In this document: one piece after another, positions 45,319 to 56,443 of the stretch
Numbering within the stretch: position 1 is the stretch's first letter
How the letters are laid out: the number at the start of each line of letters is the position of its first letter
Assembly (NCBI RefSeq): GCF_011058215.1
Contig: NZ_JAALFG010000003.1
Location: 62,001 to 126,000 of the forward strand
Direction: 5' to 3'
DNA length: 64,000 bases
From: Devosia aurantiaca
Lineage (GTDB): Bacteria; Pseudomonadota; Alphaproteobacteria; Rhizobiales; Devosiaceae
The notes under the pieces: model-generated
Seen by the model: the letters and a program-made list of their open reading frames with translations, nothing else
Database searches by the model: none
Told to the model about the DNA's origin: nothing
Position numbers and translations under genes: made by a program

Positions 45319-47403
45319 CTAGCGCAGCAGGATCAGTGACCGGGGCGCCATCGTGACTGCCTCGCCGCCCTTGACGCTGCGGTGGCCGTTGTCGGGCTGC
45401 GACGTGTCGATCTCGGCGGTCCAGTCCGATCCGTCGCCACGCGTCGGCACCGTGAACTCCACGTCACCATCGTGGGGGTTGAAGAGGACCACCACTTCCC
45501 ACCAGATGCCATCCTGGTTCTGGAGATCGTCCCGCGACAGGCGAATGCCCAACGTCGTGGCGCCACCGTCGAGCCAATGCTCCTGCAGCTGTTCGCCGCC
45601 GCCCGGATTGTACCAGGTGACGCTCATCATATCGCGCCAATTGGAGCGATGGATCAGCGGCTGCGTCGCACGGATCGTGGTCAGCTTCTGGACGAACTGG
45701 TGCAGCGCCTTGGCATTGTCGTTGAGATCCCAGTTGATCCAGCTGATCTCGCTGTCCTGGGCATAGCCATTGTTGTTGCCGCCCTGCGTCCGGCTGAACT
45801 CATCACCGGCCAGCAGCATCGGCGTGCCGTGCGAGAGCAGCAGGGTCGCAAGGAAATTGCGCTTCTGCCGTTCGCGGCTCGCAACAATGCCCTCGTCCTC
45901 GGTCTCGCCTTCCGCACCGTAATTATAGCTACGGTTGTCGTTGTGACCGTCGTTATTGTCCTCGCCATTCGCCTCGTTGTGCTTCTCATTGTAGGAGACC
46001 ACGTCGTGCAGGGTGAAGCCGTCATGGGCGGTGACGAAGTTGACGCCAGCCCATGGGCGGCGGCCGCGATGGTCATAGATATCGCCCGAGCCGGTGAACC
46101 GCGCGGCAAAGTCGGTCGAGGTGTGGTCGGTGTTTTTCCAGTAGTCGCGGACGGTGTCGCGATATTTGTCGTTCCACTCGGCCCAGCCGGGCGGGAAGCC
46201 ACCCACCTGATAGCCGCCTGGACCGATATCCCAAGGCTCGCCAATCAGCTTGACCTTGGAGAGGGCAGGGTCCTGTCCCATGGCGTCGAAGAACCCGCCA
46301 CGCTGGTTGAAGCCTTCCGGCTCGCGCCCCAGAATGGTGCCGAGGTCGAAACGGAAGCCATCGATATGCATCTCTTCCGACCAATAGCGCAGGCTGTCGG
46401 TCACCATCTGCAACACACGCGGATGGCTGGTATTGACCGTGTTTCCGGTGCCGGTATCATTAATGTAGTAGCGCGGATTGCCCGGCATGGTGCGGTAATA
46501 GGAGAAATTGTCGATGCCCTTCCAGGAGAGCGTCGGCCCCATCTCGTTGCCTTCGGCGGTGTGGTTGTATACCACGTCCATGATGACTTCGAGTCCGGCA
46601 TCATGGAAGGCGCGAATGGTGTTGCGCAGCCCGTTGATACCGTTTGGACCATAATAACGCGCTGCCGGAGCAAAAAAGCCCAGCGTGTTGTAGCCCCAAT
46701 AGTTGTGCAGGCCCTTGTGCAGCAGGAAGTCGTCATCGGGGAAGAAGTGGATCGGCAGCAGTTCCACCGAAGTGACGCCGGTCGATTTGATGTAGTCGAT
46801 GACCTCGCGCTGCGCCAAGCCTTCGAATGTGCCGCGCAGGTTCTCCGGAACGGCAGGATGGAGCTTGGTATAGCCCTTGACGTGCGTCTCGTAGAAAACC
46901 GTTTTGGCCCACTCGATATTGGGTTTGCTGTCATTGCCCCAGTCGTAGGCGCGCGGATCGACCACCCGGCACTTGGGCATCACCGAGGCGCTGTCTTCCT
47001 CGTTGAACGACATGTCCTTGTCTTCCGCATCGGCGAGGTAGCCGAAATGCGCAGACGACCACTGCACGTCGCCGACCAGTTCGCGCGCGTAAGGATCGAC
47101 CAAAAGCTTGTTGGGGTTGAAGCGATGTCCCTGTGCCGGCTCGTAGGGCCCATGCACGCGATAGCCGTAAAGCGTTCCCGGGCCGACATCGGGAAGGTAG
47201 CCGTGCCAGATTTCGTTGGTATATTCCGGCAGCGTAATGCGCTCGATTTCCGCCCCGCTCGCCTCGTCGAAAAAGCAGAGCTCGACGCGGGAGGCATAAG
47301 CGGAGAACAGCGCGAAATTCGTGCCTTCTCCATCCCAATTGGCGCCGAGTTTCGTAAAATCTCCAGGCAAGACACGTCGAGAGGATGAAGGCAGGTCGTT
47401 CAT
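45319..47403 (-). CDS. glgX: Glycogen debranching enzyme GlgX
   Basis: 694 residues, the usual length. An N-terminal CBM48 region (residues 13-110, LGANWDGEGTNFALFSAYAS) is followed by a GH13 (beta/alpha)8 barrel. The conserved regions are DVVYNHT (276-282), DGFRFDLG with nucleophile Asp353, GEPWD with acid/base Glu389, and VTAHD with His460-Asp461, plus NEKHNEANGEDNNDG, typical of GlgX/isoamylase. It hydrolyses alpha-1,6 branches of limit dextrins during glycogen breakdown in the cytoplasm. It stands alone here, with no other glg gene in the window. The start ATG at 47403 follows a GGAGCG-type site. Confidence 0.95.
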   Translation of the reverse strand: MNDLPSSSRRVLPGDFTKLGANWDGEGTNFALFSAYASRVELCFFDEASGAEIERITLPEYTNEIWHGYLPDVGPGTLYGYRVHGPYEPAQGHRFNPNKLLVDPYARELVGDVQWSSAHFGYLADAEDKDMSFNEEDSASVMPKCRVVDPRAYDWGNDSKPNIEWAKTVFYETHVKGYTKLHPAVPENLRGTFEGLAQREVIDYIKSTGVTSVELLPIHFFPDDDFLLHKGLHNYWGYNTLGFFAPAARYYGPNGINGLRNTIRAFHDAGLEVIMDVVYNHTAEGNEMGPTLSWKGIDNFSYYRTMPGNPRYYINDTGTGNTVNTSHPRVLQMVTDSLRYWSEEMHIDGFRFDLGTILGREPEGFNQRGGFFDAMGQDPALSKVKLIGEPWDIGPGGYQVGGFPPGWAEWNDKYRDTVRDYWKNTDHTSTDFAARFTGSGDIYDHRGRRPWAGVNFVTAHDGFTLHDVVSYNEKHNEANGEDNNDGHNDNRSYNYGAEGETEDEGIVASRERQKRNFLATLLLSHGTPMLLAGDEFSRTQGGNNNGYAQDSEISWINWDLNDNAKALHQFVQKLTTIRATQPLIHRSNWRDMMSVTWYNPGGGEQLQEHWLDGGATTLGIRLSRDDLQNQDGIWWEVVVLFNPHDGDVEFTVPTRGDGSDWTAEIDTSQPDNGHRSVKGGEAVTMAPRSLILLR

Positions 47404-47531
47404 AGTCGCTCCAGGTTTGGCTGCCTAATAACCCGCTCCTCAGCCATCGAGTTGCAGTGCGTTTTTGCAGCGCCTCCATGCATCAAAGGCGTCGTGCTTT
47501 TCGTCCTCCCGCCTAGGCGCTAACAGCCCTC

Positions 47532-49511
<1,980 letters not shown>

Positions 49512-49529
49512 TCTAACGCATCGGACCAG

Positions 49530-49560
49530 GCGAGGGTGGCGGCCGCGCTGCCACCCTCGC
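49530..49560. terminator. Strong hairpin between convergent genes
   Basis: GCGAGGGTGGC (49530-49540) pairs perfectly over 11 bases with GCCACCCTCGC (49550-49560), loop of 9. It lies 18 bases after the aldo/keto reductase stop and 18 bases after the leftward mfd-like gene stop, so it can serve both. Neither side has a T-run, so this is a hairpin-type or factor-aided terminator. Confidence 0.6.
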
Positions 49561-49578
49561 GTGAAGGTCTTTGGACGT

Positions 49579-52500
49579 TCAAGCCTCCAGCAACTCGCGC
49601 AACTGCGCTGTCACCGCAAGCTCCTCCTGCCGTTCGACGATCAGGCGTCGCTCCTTGACCTTGCAGCCCTGCTTGAGCCCCTTGGCGATCTTGGCCGGGT
49701 CGTTTTCGCGGGTGGCAGTGAGCGCGATACCCAGGGGACCGGCGTCGATGCGTTCGACCCCGATCGATCCCGCAGCGATGGCCAGCCGCGTCACCGCGAT
49801 CAGCTGTTCCGCTTCCTCGGGGAGGGGTCCGAAGCGATCCTCCAGCTCCTCGGCGAAGGCGTCGAGTTCATCCAGCTTGGCGATGCGCTGGAGACGGGCA
49901 TAAAGATTGATGCGCACCACTGCTTCCGGCACATAGTCGTCCGGAATTCTGCCAAGGCTGCCGATATTGAGCTCGGCGGGTCGCACGCTTTCTGCTTTCT
50001 CGTTCTTGGCCTCGGTCAGGGCGCGTTCCAGCAGCTGCTGATAAAGCGCCGAGCCGATCAGATGCACATGGCCCGCCTGGTCTTCGCCCAAAAGGTCGCC
50101 GGCCCCACGCAGCTCGAGGTCGCGGGCGCTGATCTGGAAACCCGAACCCAGCCGGTCAAAGGCTTCGAGCGTCGATAGTCGCGCGCGGGTGTTCTCCGCG
50201 ACTTCCTGTTCCGGATCGAGCAAAAGGTAGGCGACCCCCTGGATGCGCCCACGCCCAACTCGACCGCGAAGCTGATGCAGTTGCGACAACCCGAAGCGAT
50301 CGGCACGCCACACGAGCATCGTGTTGGCGCGCGGCACGTCGAGCCCGCTTTCGATGATGTTGGTGGCCAGCAGCACATGGCCCTTGCCGTTTGCAAAGCC
50401 CATCAGCGCTGCGTCGATCTCCTGCGGCTTGAGGCCGCCATGAGCGACGGTCACCTCGAGATCGGGTACGATCCGCTCGAGTTCGACGCGAACCACGTCG
50501 ATGTCCTCGATGCGAGGTACCACGACAAAGCTTTGTCCACCACGGCGGACTTCGCGCAGCAGGGCAGTTCGCGCGGTGGCCGCGTCGAAAGGCGCGACGA
50601 AGGTGCGGATCGGCCTGCGCCGGGCAGGGGGCGTTGCAAGAATGCTGACATCCTGAAGTCCAACCATGGCCGCTTGCAGCGAGCGCGGAATTGGCGTGGC
50701 GGTCATGGACAACAGGTGCACATTGGCTGCCATGTCTTGCAACTGCCGCTTGAGCTTGGCACCAAAGCGCTGTTCCTCGTCGATGATGACGAGCCCGAGT
50801 TCGGGCAGCTCGACATCCTTGCCGCTGAGCGCATGCGTCGCCACGACAATGCGGATTTCGCCGCTGCGCAGAGCCTCCTTGGTTGCCGTGGCTTCCGCGG
50901 CGCTGTTGAGACGCGACAGCGTTCCCACCTTGATGTCGGTGCCGGCAAACCGGCGTTCGAAGCTTTCAAGGTGCTGCCGCACCAGCACCGTCGTGGGCGC
51001 GATCATCGCGACCTGCTTGCCGGCAAGTGCCGCTGCCGCCGCTGCACGCAGGGCGATCTCGGTCTTGCCGAAGCCGACATCGCCGCATATCAGCCGGTTC
51101 ATCGGATGGCCTGAGGCGAGATCGTCCAGCACGGCCTTGATCGCTGCCGTCTGGTCTGGCGTTTCCACATAGGGAAAGCGCTGGGCGAGCCGGTCGAAGT
51201 CCTTCTTCGCCGGCTTAAGCGTCTCGGCCTTGGCCGTGAGCCGCTCCTTGGCGAGATCGGCCAGATGCTTGGCCGCCTCGTCGATCTCAAGGCTGACCGT
51301 GGCGCGCTTCTTGTCCCAGGCATCGGTGTTGAGACGATCGAGCGTTACCGCCTCGGCTTCCGCCCCATAGCGCCAGAGCTTGCCGAAATCGGTGACCGGC
51401 ACCATGACCTTGGTCTCGCCGTGGTATTCAAGCTGGATCGTATCTTCCTCGAGCTCGCCGGTCGTGACACGGGTCAGGTCGCGCAAGATGCCGACGCCAT
51501 GATCTTCGTGCACCACCACATCGCCAACACGCAGCTCCAGCGGCGCGATCAGCGTGTTGAGATCGACTTCTTCGGCATGAAAGCGGCTGCCGAACACATC
51601 CGAAGCAGCAACGACGGCAAGCCCCGACTTTCTATCGATAAATCCGGCATCGAGGTCGACATCGGCCAGCCATAGGCCCGGCTCCTCTCCAACGCCCGCA
51701 AACGAGCCGGCCAATTGTTGCGGCTCGATATCGCTGCGCTTGAGCACGCCGAAAAGCTTCTTGCGCTCCGCTTCCGTGCCGCAGAGCACGACTGGGTCCG
51801 CTGCATGATCGCGCAAAAACTTGGCCAGCGCGCGCCCGGGAAACCGCTCTGCCGAAAAGCTGTCCATCGGCGCAAGGTCCGCTAGATCGGCCTCGATCGC
51901 CTTGCGCTTCTTGCATTCCGCCTTCCACGCTTTCTCGTCGAGATAGAGCCCGGTCACGCTGAGCGGATGCATGTCGCCGAACTGATCCGCCGAAGCATGC
52001 GCCTCGGTGATCTGCTCCAGCACACGCCCGATGCGCTCTTTGATCGGACCCGCCAAGATCAGCCTGGCATCCGGTAGATAGTCGAAAACGCTGGCAAGGC
52101 TCTCATAGTGCTCGGACAGCCGATGCTCCTGCCCAGGCTGACGATCTTCGGCGCGCCTGATAACCTCGGATGCTGCGCCTAGCGCTAGGGTGGCCAGTTC
52201 ATCGAGCGTGCGTTGCGTACGCGGATCGTAGCGCATCATCGTTTGGATCACGCCGTCGATGTCGGTGATCCGCACCGGCTCATCCGCGTCGGCTGGGAAA
52301 ATGTCAACCACATTGCCGTAAAACGCGATCTCGCCGGGTTCGTCGACCCGATCGTCCAGCGTGTAGCCGGTCTCAAGCGCAAACTTTTCCAGCGCCTCGC
52401 GGTCGAGCTTTTGGCCCTTGCTGAGCGTCATTTCGGTCGCTTGGACAACATCGATCGGCGGCAATTTTTGTATCGCCGCTTCGACCGATAACACAAGGAT

Positions 52501-52848
52501 GGGTGCACTTTCCGAGCGAACGCACTTTCGCAGTGCCAGCATGCGTTTGCCCATGATTTCGCGGCTGGGCGGCGCGCGGTCGTAGGGGAGGCAATCCCAG
52601 GCGGGAAGGTGCACTACCAGACGGCCCGGCAGGAAACTGGCCAACGCGCGCGTTGTTTCCTCGGCCCGGCGTTCACTGGTGGTAAGATAGATCCAGCTTT
52701 GGGCTTGATCCTTTAACGTTCCGATCAGTCGGAACGCCACACCGGCGGAAGGGGGCTGCTCGCTTTGCATCGCGGTGGCCAGGTCGCTGGGCAGGCCGAC
52801 GGGCTCCATGCGCGCGGTTGCAGGAGTGCTCGATTGCTGGCTGGTCAT
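49579..52848 (-). CDS. mfd: Transcription-repair coupling factor (Mfd-type helicase)
   Basis: 1089 residues. The N-terminal third resembles the UvrB-like Mfd region (HLPAWDCLPYDRAPPS, IAFYGNVVDIFPADADEPVR). A CarD-like RNA-polymerase-interacting domain follows (GDVVVHEDHGVGILRDLTRV). Then come the RecG-like motor motifs GDVGFGKTE (Walker A), DEEQ, TATPIPRSLQ and QLRGRVGRG, and a C-terminal TRCF domain. Mfd removes stalled polymerase and recruits UvrA to the lesion. This copy is shorter than typical alphaproteobacterial Mfd (about 1,150-1,170), and several motor positions differ from the usual text (LLSMTATPIPRS, GAKLKRQL). A second, Mfd-like paralogue is therefore possible and the gene symbol is provisional. 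Confidence 0.85.
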   Translation of the reverse strand: MTSQQSSTPATARMEPVGLPSDLATAMQSEQPPSAGVAFRLIGTLKDQAQSWIYLTTSERRAEETTRALASFLPGRLVVHLPAWDCLPYDRAPPSREIMGKRMLALRKCVRSESAPILVLSVEAAIQKLPPIDVVQATEMTLSKGQKLDREALEKFALETGYTLDDRVDEPGEIAFYGNVVDIFPADADEPVRITDIDGVIQTMMRYDPRTQRTLDELATLALGAASEVIRRAEDRQPGQEHRLSEHYESLASVFDYLPDARLILAGPIKERIGRVLEQITEAHASADQFGDMHPLSVTGLYLDEKAWKAECKKRKAIEADLADLAPMDSFSAERFPGRALAKFLRDHAADPVVLCGTEAERKKLFGVLKRSDIEPQQLAGSFAGVGEEPGLWLADVDLDAGFIDRKSGLAVVAASDVFGSRFHAEEVDLNTLIAPLELRVGDVVVHEDHGVGILRDLTRVTTGELEEDTIQLEYHGETKVMVPVTDFGKLWRYGAEAEAVTLDRLNTDAWDKKRATVSLEIDEAAKHLADLAKERLTAKAETLKPAKKDFDRLAQRFPYVETPDQTAAIKAVLDDLASGHPMNRLICGDVGFGKTEIALRAAAAAALAGKQVAMIAPTTVLVRQHLESFERRFAGTDIKVGTLSRLNSAAEATATKEALRSGEIRIVVATHALSGKDVELPELGLVIIDEEQRFGAKLKRQLQDMAANVHLLSMTATPIPRSLQAAMVGLQDVSILATPPARRRPIRTFVAPFDAATARTALLREVRRGGQSFVVVPRIEDIDVVRVELERIVPDLEVTVAHGGLKPQEIDAALMGFANGKGHVLLATNIIESGLDVPRANTMLVWRADRFGLSQLHQLRGRVGRGRIQGVAYLLLDPEQEVAENTRARLSTLEAFDRLGSGFQISARDLELRGAGDLLGEDQAGHVHLIGSALYQQLLERALTEAKNEKAESVRPAELNIGSLGRIPDDYVPEAVVRINLYARLQRIAKLDELDAFAEELEDRFGPLPEEAEQLIAVTRLAIAAGSIGVERIDAGPLGIALTATRENDPAKIAKGLKQGCKVKERRLIVERQEELAVTAQLRELLEA

Positions 52849-52942
52849 TGTGTCCGGTGGGTTAGGCGAGGTCTAGGGGACTCCCAATCGGTAACCCACC
52901 ACATTGGTTGCCTCTGATGAGAAGGCAGCAAAAACACCTAAG

Positions 52943-53368
52943 TCAGGATGAGTGAGACTTGTGCGAGACCTTGAGCGGCTCGGGCTTTTGCCCATCGGGC
53001 AACAACACCTGCAAGCGTTCGTAGATGACCTCGGGCGTGAAGGGCTTGCTGATAAATACCGCGCCGTCCGGCATATCCCCAGGCTGAGGCCTGATCTGGC
53101 CGGATGACACCAGGATCTTGATATGCGGCCAGTCGCTGGAGCAGCGCCGAGCTAAATCGAACCCGTTTAATTCACCGGGCGGCATTTGGACGTCAGTGAA
53201 CAGCAATTGAATTGCATTCCCAGCTTCCAAAAGGATTGCAAAAGCCTCGTTCACGCTTGCTGCCTCGTAAACGCGGAACCCTGCATTCTGGAGGATTTCG
53301 GCAGCGTCCATGCGTATAAAAACGTCGTCGTCTGCCACGAGGGCATAAGGCGTATAGTCGTCCGACAT
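52943..53368 (-). CDS. Single-domain response regulator (CheY-like)
   Basis: 141 residues, start ATG 53368 with GGAG 7 bases upstream; the frame is open further but has no start as good. It contains the receiver set: acidic Asp13-Asp15 (ALVADDDVF), phospho-acceptor Asp59 (LLFTDVQMP), Ser in VSSGQ and Lys in ISKPF. There is no output domain. The C-terminal tail is Lys/His/Ser-rich. No histidine kinase is near. In Hyphomicrobiales such stand-alone receivers often act in phosphorelays. A second one follows divergently spaced at 53487. Confidence 0.9.
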   Translation of the reverse strand: MSDDYTPYALVADDDVFIRMDAAEILQNAGFRVYEAASVNEAFAILLEAGNAIQLLFTDVQMPPGELNGFDLARRCSSDWPHIKILVSSGQIRPQPGDMPDGAVFISKPFTPEVIYERLQVLLPDGQKPEPLKVSHKSHSS

Positions 53369-53486
53369 GTTCGCTCCGGGTGCAAGAGATCGCAAAACGC
53401 GAGCCTGACCAGAAACGATGCATGTCGAAGAAAATGGAAGTAAAAGAATTGTTTGGCGTGAGCTTTCAAAGCTCAAGCAGAAATGG

Positions 53487-53846
53487 CTACGAAGGCGACG
53501 TCGCCATAACAAGCGCCGCGATCATGTCCTCGTCCGAGGCCGGCTTGTTCACCCAGATCGCGTCGGTCCGATTGTCGAACGGGTCGGACGCCCCGCTCAG
53601 CATGATGAACGGAATGCTGCGCGCCTTGAGCAAGGCCGCAACCGCCTGCGTGTCACCGTCACGCACATAGGCGTCGACCACCGCAGCATCAGGCGGCGTC
53701 GTGTTGATGATCTCGATAGCGGCACGCGCCGTCGCGCAATGCAACACCTCGGCAACGCCCTGGGCGCGCATCAGCTCTTCAAGATCCATGACGAGCATCA
53801 TCTCGTCTTCCAGATGCAGAACTGTTTTGAGGTGGCTAAGCTTCAT
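53487..53846 (-). CDS. Single-domain response regulator
   Basis: 119 residues, ATG 53846 with AGGA about 9 bases upstream; upstream open codons lack a better start. Receiver residues: Glu13-Asp14 (LHLEDEMML), acceptor Asp58 (AAVVDAYVRDG), Ser84 (MLSGAS) and Lys101 (WVNKPAS). No output domain. It is transcribed in the same direction as the receiver gene at 52943, 118 bases upstream of it, so the two may share a signalling pathway. Confidence 0.88.
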   Translation of the reverse strand: MKLSHLKTVLHLEDEMMLVMDLEELMRAQGVAEVLHCATARAAIEIINTTPPDAAVVDAYVRDGDTQAVAALLKARSIPFIMLSGASDPFDNRTDAIWVNKPASDEDMIAALVMATSPS

Positions 53847-54018
53847 TGATGATCCTGTTTCTGCCAGCAAATCATCGATGTTTTCTTGCTGCCGCGTGTA
53901 GATAGGGTGTCTACGGCCCGATGTGACTCCCAAGATCAAAAAAGCAATCACGACCGCGTCAACCGCCTTACAATTCCCTTACAGCGCCTTTGCCTAGATG
54001 GGCTGACCCTTTAGCCAC

Positions 54019-54684
54019 TTACGCCTTGATGACGATGACCTTGGTGTTGACCGGGGTCTTGTCGTAAAGGTCGAGCATGTCCTGCGTCAGGAGGCCCACG
54101 CAGCCGCTGGTTACGCCACGGCCGATCGTTTCTGGCATGATCGTGCTGTAGATCGTGAAAAGAGTGTAGACGCCGTCCTGATAGAGGTAGAGCGTGCGCG
54201 CGCCGAGCGGATTGTTGAGGCCCGGTGCCATGCCATTAGCATAGGGTGCTGCCTCCGGCTGGCGCGCAATCATCTCCTTGGGCGGCGTCCAGATCGGCCA
54301 TTCGGCCTTGCGACCGATATAGGCGTCGCCGCTCCAGAGGAACCCGGCGCGTCCGACATTGGCGCCATAGCGCGTTGCGTAGCCGTCGCCCTCGATGCGG
54401 TAGACATAATAGGCGCGCGGATCGACGATGATCGTCCCGACCGCTTCCTTGCTGTCATACCGTATCCGCTGTCGCCGGTATTTCGGATTGAGCTTGCTGA
54501 GATTAACCGCTGGGACGGGAAAGCGCTCGTTGGGCAGCGGACCATAGATGCGCGCCGCATCGGCATCACTCATGCCGCCGCCAGTGGTGGCGCATCCGGC
54601 CAGGCTCAAAGCCCCGACAGCGGCGAGACCCACGAGGAACGATCTCCTGTTGAGCCCACCGGCCTCGTTCTGCCCTGCAATCAT
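54019..54684 (-). CDS. YkuD (L,D-transpeptidase-fold) Tat lipoprotein lacking the catalytic His
   Basis: 221 residues. A twin-arginine lipoprotein signal is visible (NRRSFLVGLAAVGALSLAGC, lipid Cys31). The YkuD domain spans about 85-220 with the usual GRAGF, WPIWTPP and N-P-L-G-A-R-T-L-Y segments. Active L,D-transpeptidases carry HG about 16-20 residues before S-x-G-C-(I/V)-R. Here the matching position reads IYSTIMPETIGRGVTSGCVG: Cys195 is kept, but Tyr179 stands for His and Gly197 for Arg. The gene is otherwise intact, so it is either a degenerate-active-site subfamily with a shifted mechanism or a non-catalytic peptidoglycan-binding protein. Confidence 0.85.
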   Translation of the reverse strand: MIAGQNEAGGLNRRSFLVGLAAVGALSLAGCATTGGGMSDADAARIYGPLPNERFPVPAVNLSKLNPKYRRQRIRYDSKEAVGTIIVDPRAYYVYRIEGDGYATRYGANVGRAGFLWSGDAYIGRKAEWPIWTPPKEMIARQPEAAPYANGMAPGLNNPLGARTLYLYQDGVYTLFTIYSTIMPETIGRGVTSGCVGLLTQDMLDLYDKTPVNTKVIVIKA

Positions 54685-54755
54685 CGCGGCTCACTCCCCA
54701 GCGCATCTGATGGCGCGACAGTGATCCCCGATGCCCAGTTTGGCAATCCTCCGCA

Positions 54756-55652
54756 TCACGGGGCTTTGACGTATTTCCGCCAGTTGTGGTTTTCTTGAAA
54801 CCCTAGCACTTCGCGCGCCTTGCGATTGGAGAGCGGCGCCTCCCATTCTCCCATGGGCCGGGTGATCGGCGAGCCCGGCGCCCACTTGCGCAAAAACGCT
54901 TCCGTCGGCTCATAAGCGGTGATCTCGTTATTGGTGGCATTGAAGACCTGGAAGCCCAGTCCATCTTTGCCGACGCAGAGATCGACGATCTGCCCGAGGT
55001 CGCGCGCGTCGATATAGCTCCAGGCATTGCGCTTGCGTGACGGCGGAACGGCCAGGAAAGCCGGGAAGTTCGCATAGTCTTCCGGCGAGATCACATTGCC
55101 GATGCGCAAGGCATAGATGTCTGCGCCATAGCGCAGGGCGAAGGCTCGCGCCGTCTTTTCATTGACAACCTTGGAGAGCCCATAGCTGTCCATCGGGTCG
55201 CTGTCGTAATCCTCTTCAAGCGGAAAGGCGTGAAAATCCTTGTCGCCCTCGGCAAAGCAGACACCATAGGTCGTTTCGCTGGAAGCGATGACGATCTTGC
55301 GAATGCCAAGCTTGGTCGCGGCCTCGATGACATTATAGGTCGAGACCACATTGGCCTTGAATGTCTCATTGTCCGGCTGGATCAGCACGCGCGGCACCGC
55401 CGCAAAATGCACCACTGCATCGATCGGCTTAGGACCTTGCCCTGTAGCAAAGCCATCGAAATCGAAATGCATCGAGAGCGCGTTGAAGACCTGGCCGCTA
55501 TCGGTCAAGTCGGTGATCAGCGTGTTCACGCCTTCCATCCCGAGTGGCTTGAGATCGAGGTTGAAGACCTCGTGCCCCTGCGCCACGAGATAGGCGACCG
55601 CGTGCTGCCCGGCTTTGCCGCTGCCGCCGGTAAAAACGATGCGTTTGCTCAT
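54756..55652 (-). CDS. NAD(P)-dependent epimerase/dehydratase-family oxidoreductase
   Basis: 298 residues of the extended SDR type. Nucleotide-binding GGSGKAG lies at residues 9-15 and VHFAAVP follows at 81-87. The catalytic Tyr157 and Lys161 sit in SYGLSK, with Ser125 in IASSETTYG. The N-terminal region matches UDP-sugar epimerase-like proteins of sugar metabolism. Last gene of a three-gene leftward operon (aldo/keto reductase, SDR, this gene), 12 bases after the SDR stop. The operon likely converts a sugar or sugar acid. Confidence 0.9.
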   Translation of the reverse strand: MSKRIVFTGGSGKAGQHAVAYLVAQGHEVFNLDLKPLGMEGVNTLITDLTDSGQVFNALSMHFDFDGFATGQGPKPIDAVVHFAAVPRVLIQPDNETFKANVVSTYNVIEAATKLGIRKIVIASSETTYGVCFAEGDKDFHAFPLEEDYDSDPMDSYGLSKVVNEKTARAFALRYGADIYALRIGNVISPEDYANFPAFLAVPPSRKRNAWSYIDARDLGQIVDLCVGKDGLGFQVFNATNNEITAYEPTEAFLRKWAPGSPITRPMGEWEAPLSNRKAREVLGFQENHNWRKYVKAP

Positions 55653-55664
55653 GGATTCTTCCTC

Positions 55665-56441
55665 TTACGGCATCAACTGGCCGCCATTGACCTCGATCTC
55701 TTGGCCAATGATGTACCCGGAAAGCGCCTTTGACGCCAAAAACAGATAGGTCCCGACCACGTCCTCGACCGTGCCGAGGCGACCCTGCGGGATCGTGGCG
55801 AGCGCGGCTTTGAGCTGTTCGTCGGTCGAATAGCGCTCGTGGAAGGGCGTGCTGATCACGCCCGGCGCCACAGCGTTGACGCGAATGCCGAAAGGAATGA
55901 GCTCCTTGGCCATGCCGCGCGTCACATTGGCGATAAAGGCCTTGGACGAGCCGTAGATGCCCGCACCATTGCTGGCCCCGTTCCGGGCCGCAATCGATGT
56001 CGTGTTGATGACAAAGCCGCCGCCCGCCTTCTTCAAATGCGGCACGGCCGCCGCCGTTGCCGCCAGCACCGAGCGGCCGTTGAGGTCCATGACCGCATCA
56101 TAATGCTCGTCGCTCATCTCGGCATAGGTGACGCGGGCGACCATGCCGCCGGCATTGTTGATCAGGCCATCGAGCCGCCCGAAGGCCGCAACGGTGTCCT
56201 CCACCGCCTGCTTCATCGCGGACGACTGGTTTGCGTCGGCACGGATGGTCACCGCTTCGCCGCCAGCCTCGCGGATCGAAGTCGCTACCTGCTCGGCAGC
56301 ATCCACGCTGGCATGGTAATGCACACCAATTTTGGCGCCCTGCGCAGCAAAGGCCTGAGCCAAAGCCGCGCCGATACCGGTCGACGCACCAGTGATCAGC
56401 ACGACCTTGCCGGTAAGGTCGGGAATAACAAGTTCAGCCAT
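55665..56441 (-). CDS. Short-chain dehydrogenase/reductase
   Basis: 258 residues. Classical SDR motifs: TGASTGIG (18-25), NNAG (95-98), and catalytic Ser149, Tyr163 and Lys167 (YGSSK). The C-terminal GYIIGQEIEVNGGQLMP is typical of 3-oxoacyl-ACP reductase-like sugar or alcohol dehydrogenases. The start ATG is 2 bases after the upstream aldo/keto reductase gene, with the ribosome site inside that gene's end. Substrate not determined. Confidence 0.93.
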   Translation of the reverse strand: MAELVIPDLTGKVVLITGASTGIGAALAQAFAAQGAKIGVHYHASVDAAEQVATSIREAGGEAVTIRADANQSSAMKQAVEDTVAAFGRLDGLINNAGGMVARVTYAEMSDEHYDAVMDLNGRSVLAATAAAVPHLKKAGGGFVINTTSIAARNGASNGAGIYGSSKAFIANVTRGMAKELIPFGIRVNAVAPGVISTPFHERYSTDEQLKAALATIPQGRLGTVEDVVGTYLFLASKALSGYIIGQEIEVNGGQLMP

Positions 56442-56443
56442 AT

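Noticed and set aside
45382..47388. 668-codon plus-strand frame opposite glgX
   Set aside because: Shadow of glgX, which has all catalytic motifs on the minus strand; the plus frame shows no domain.
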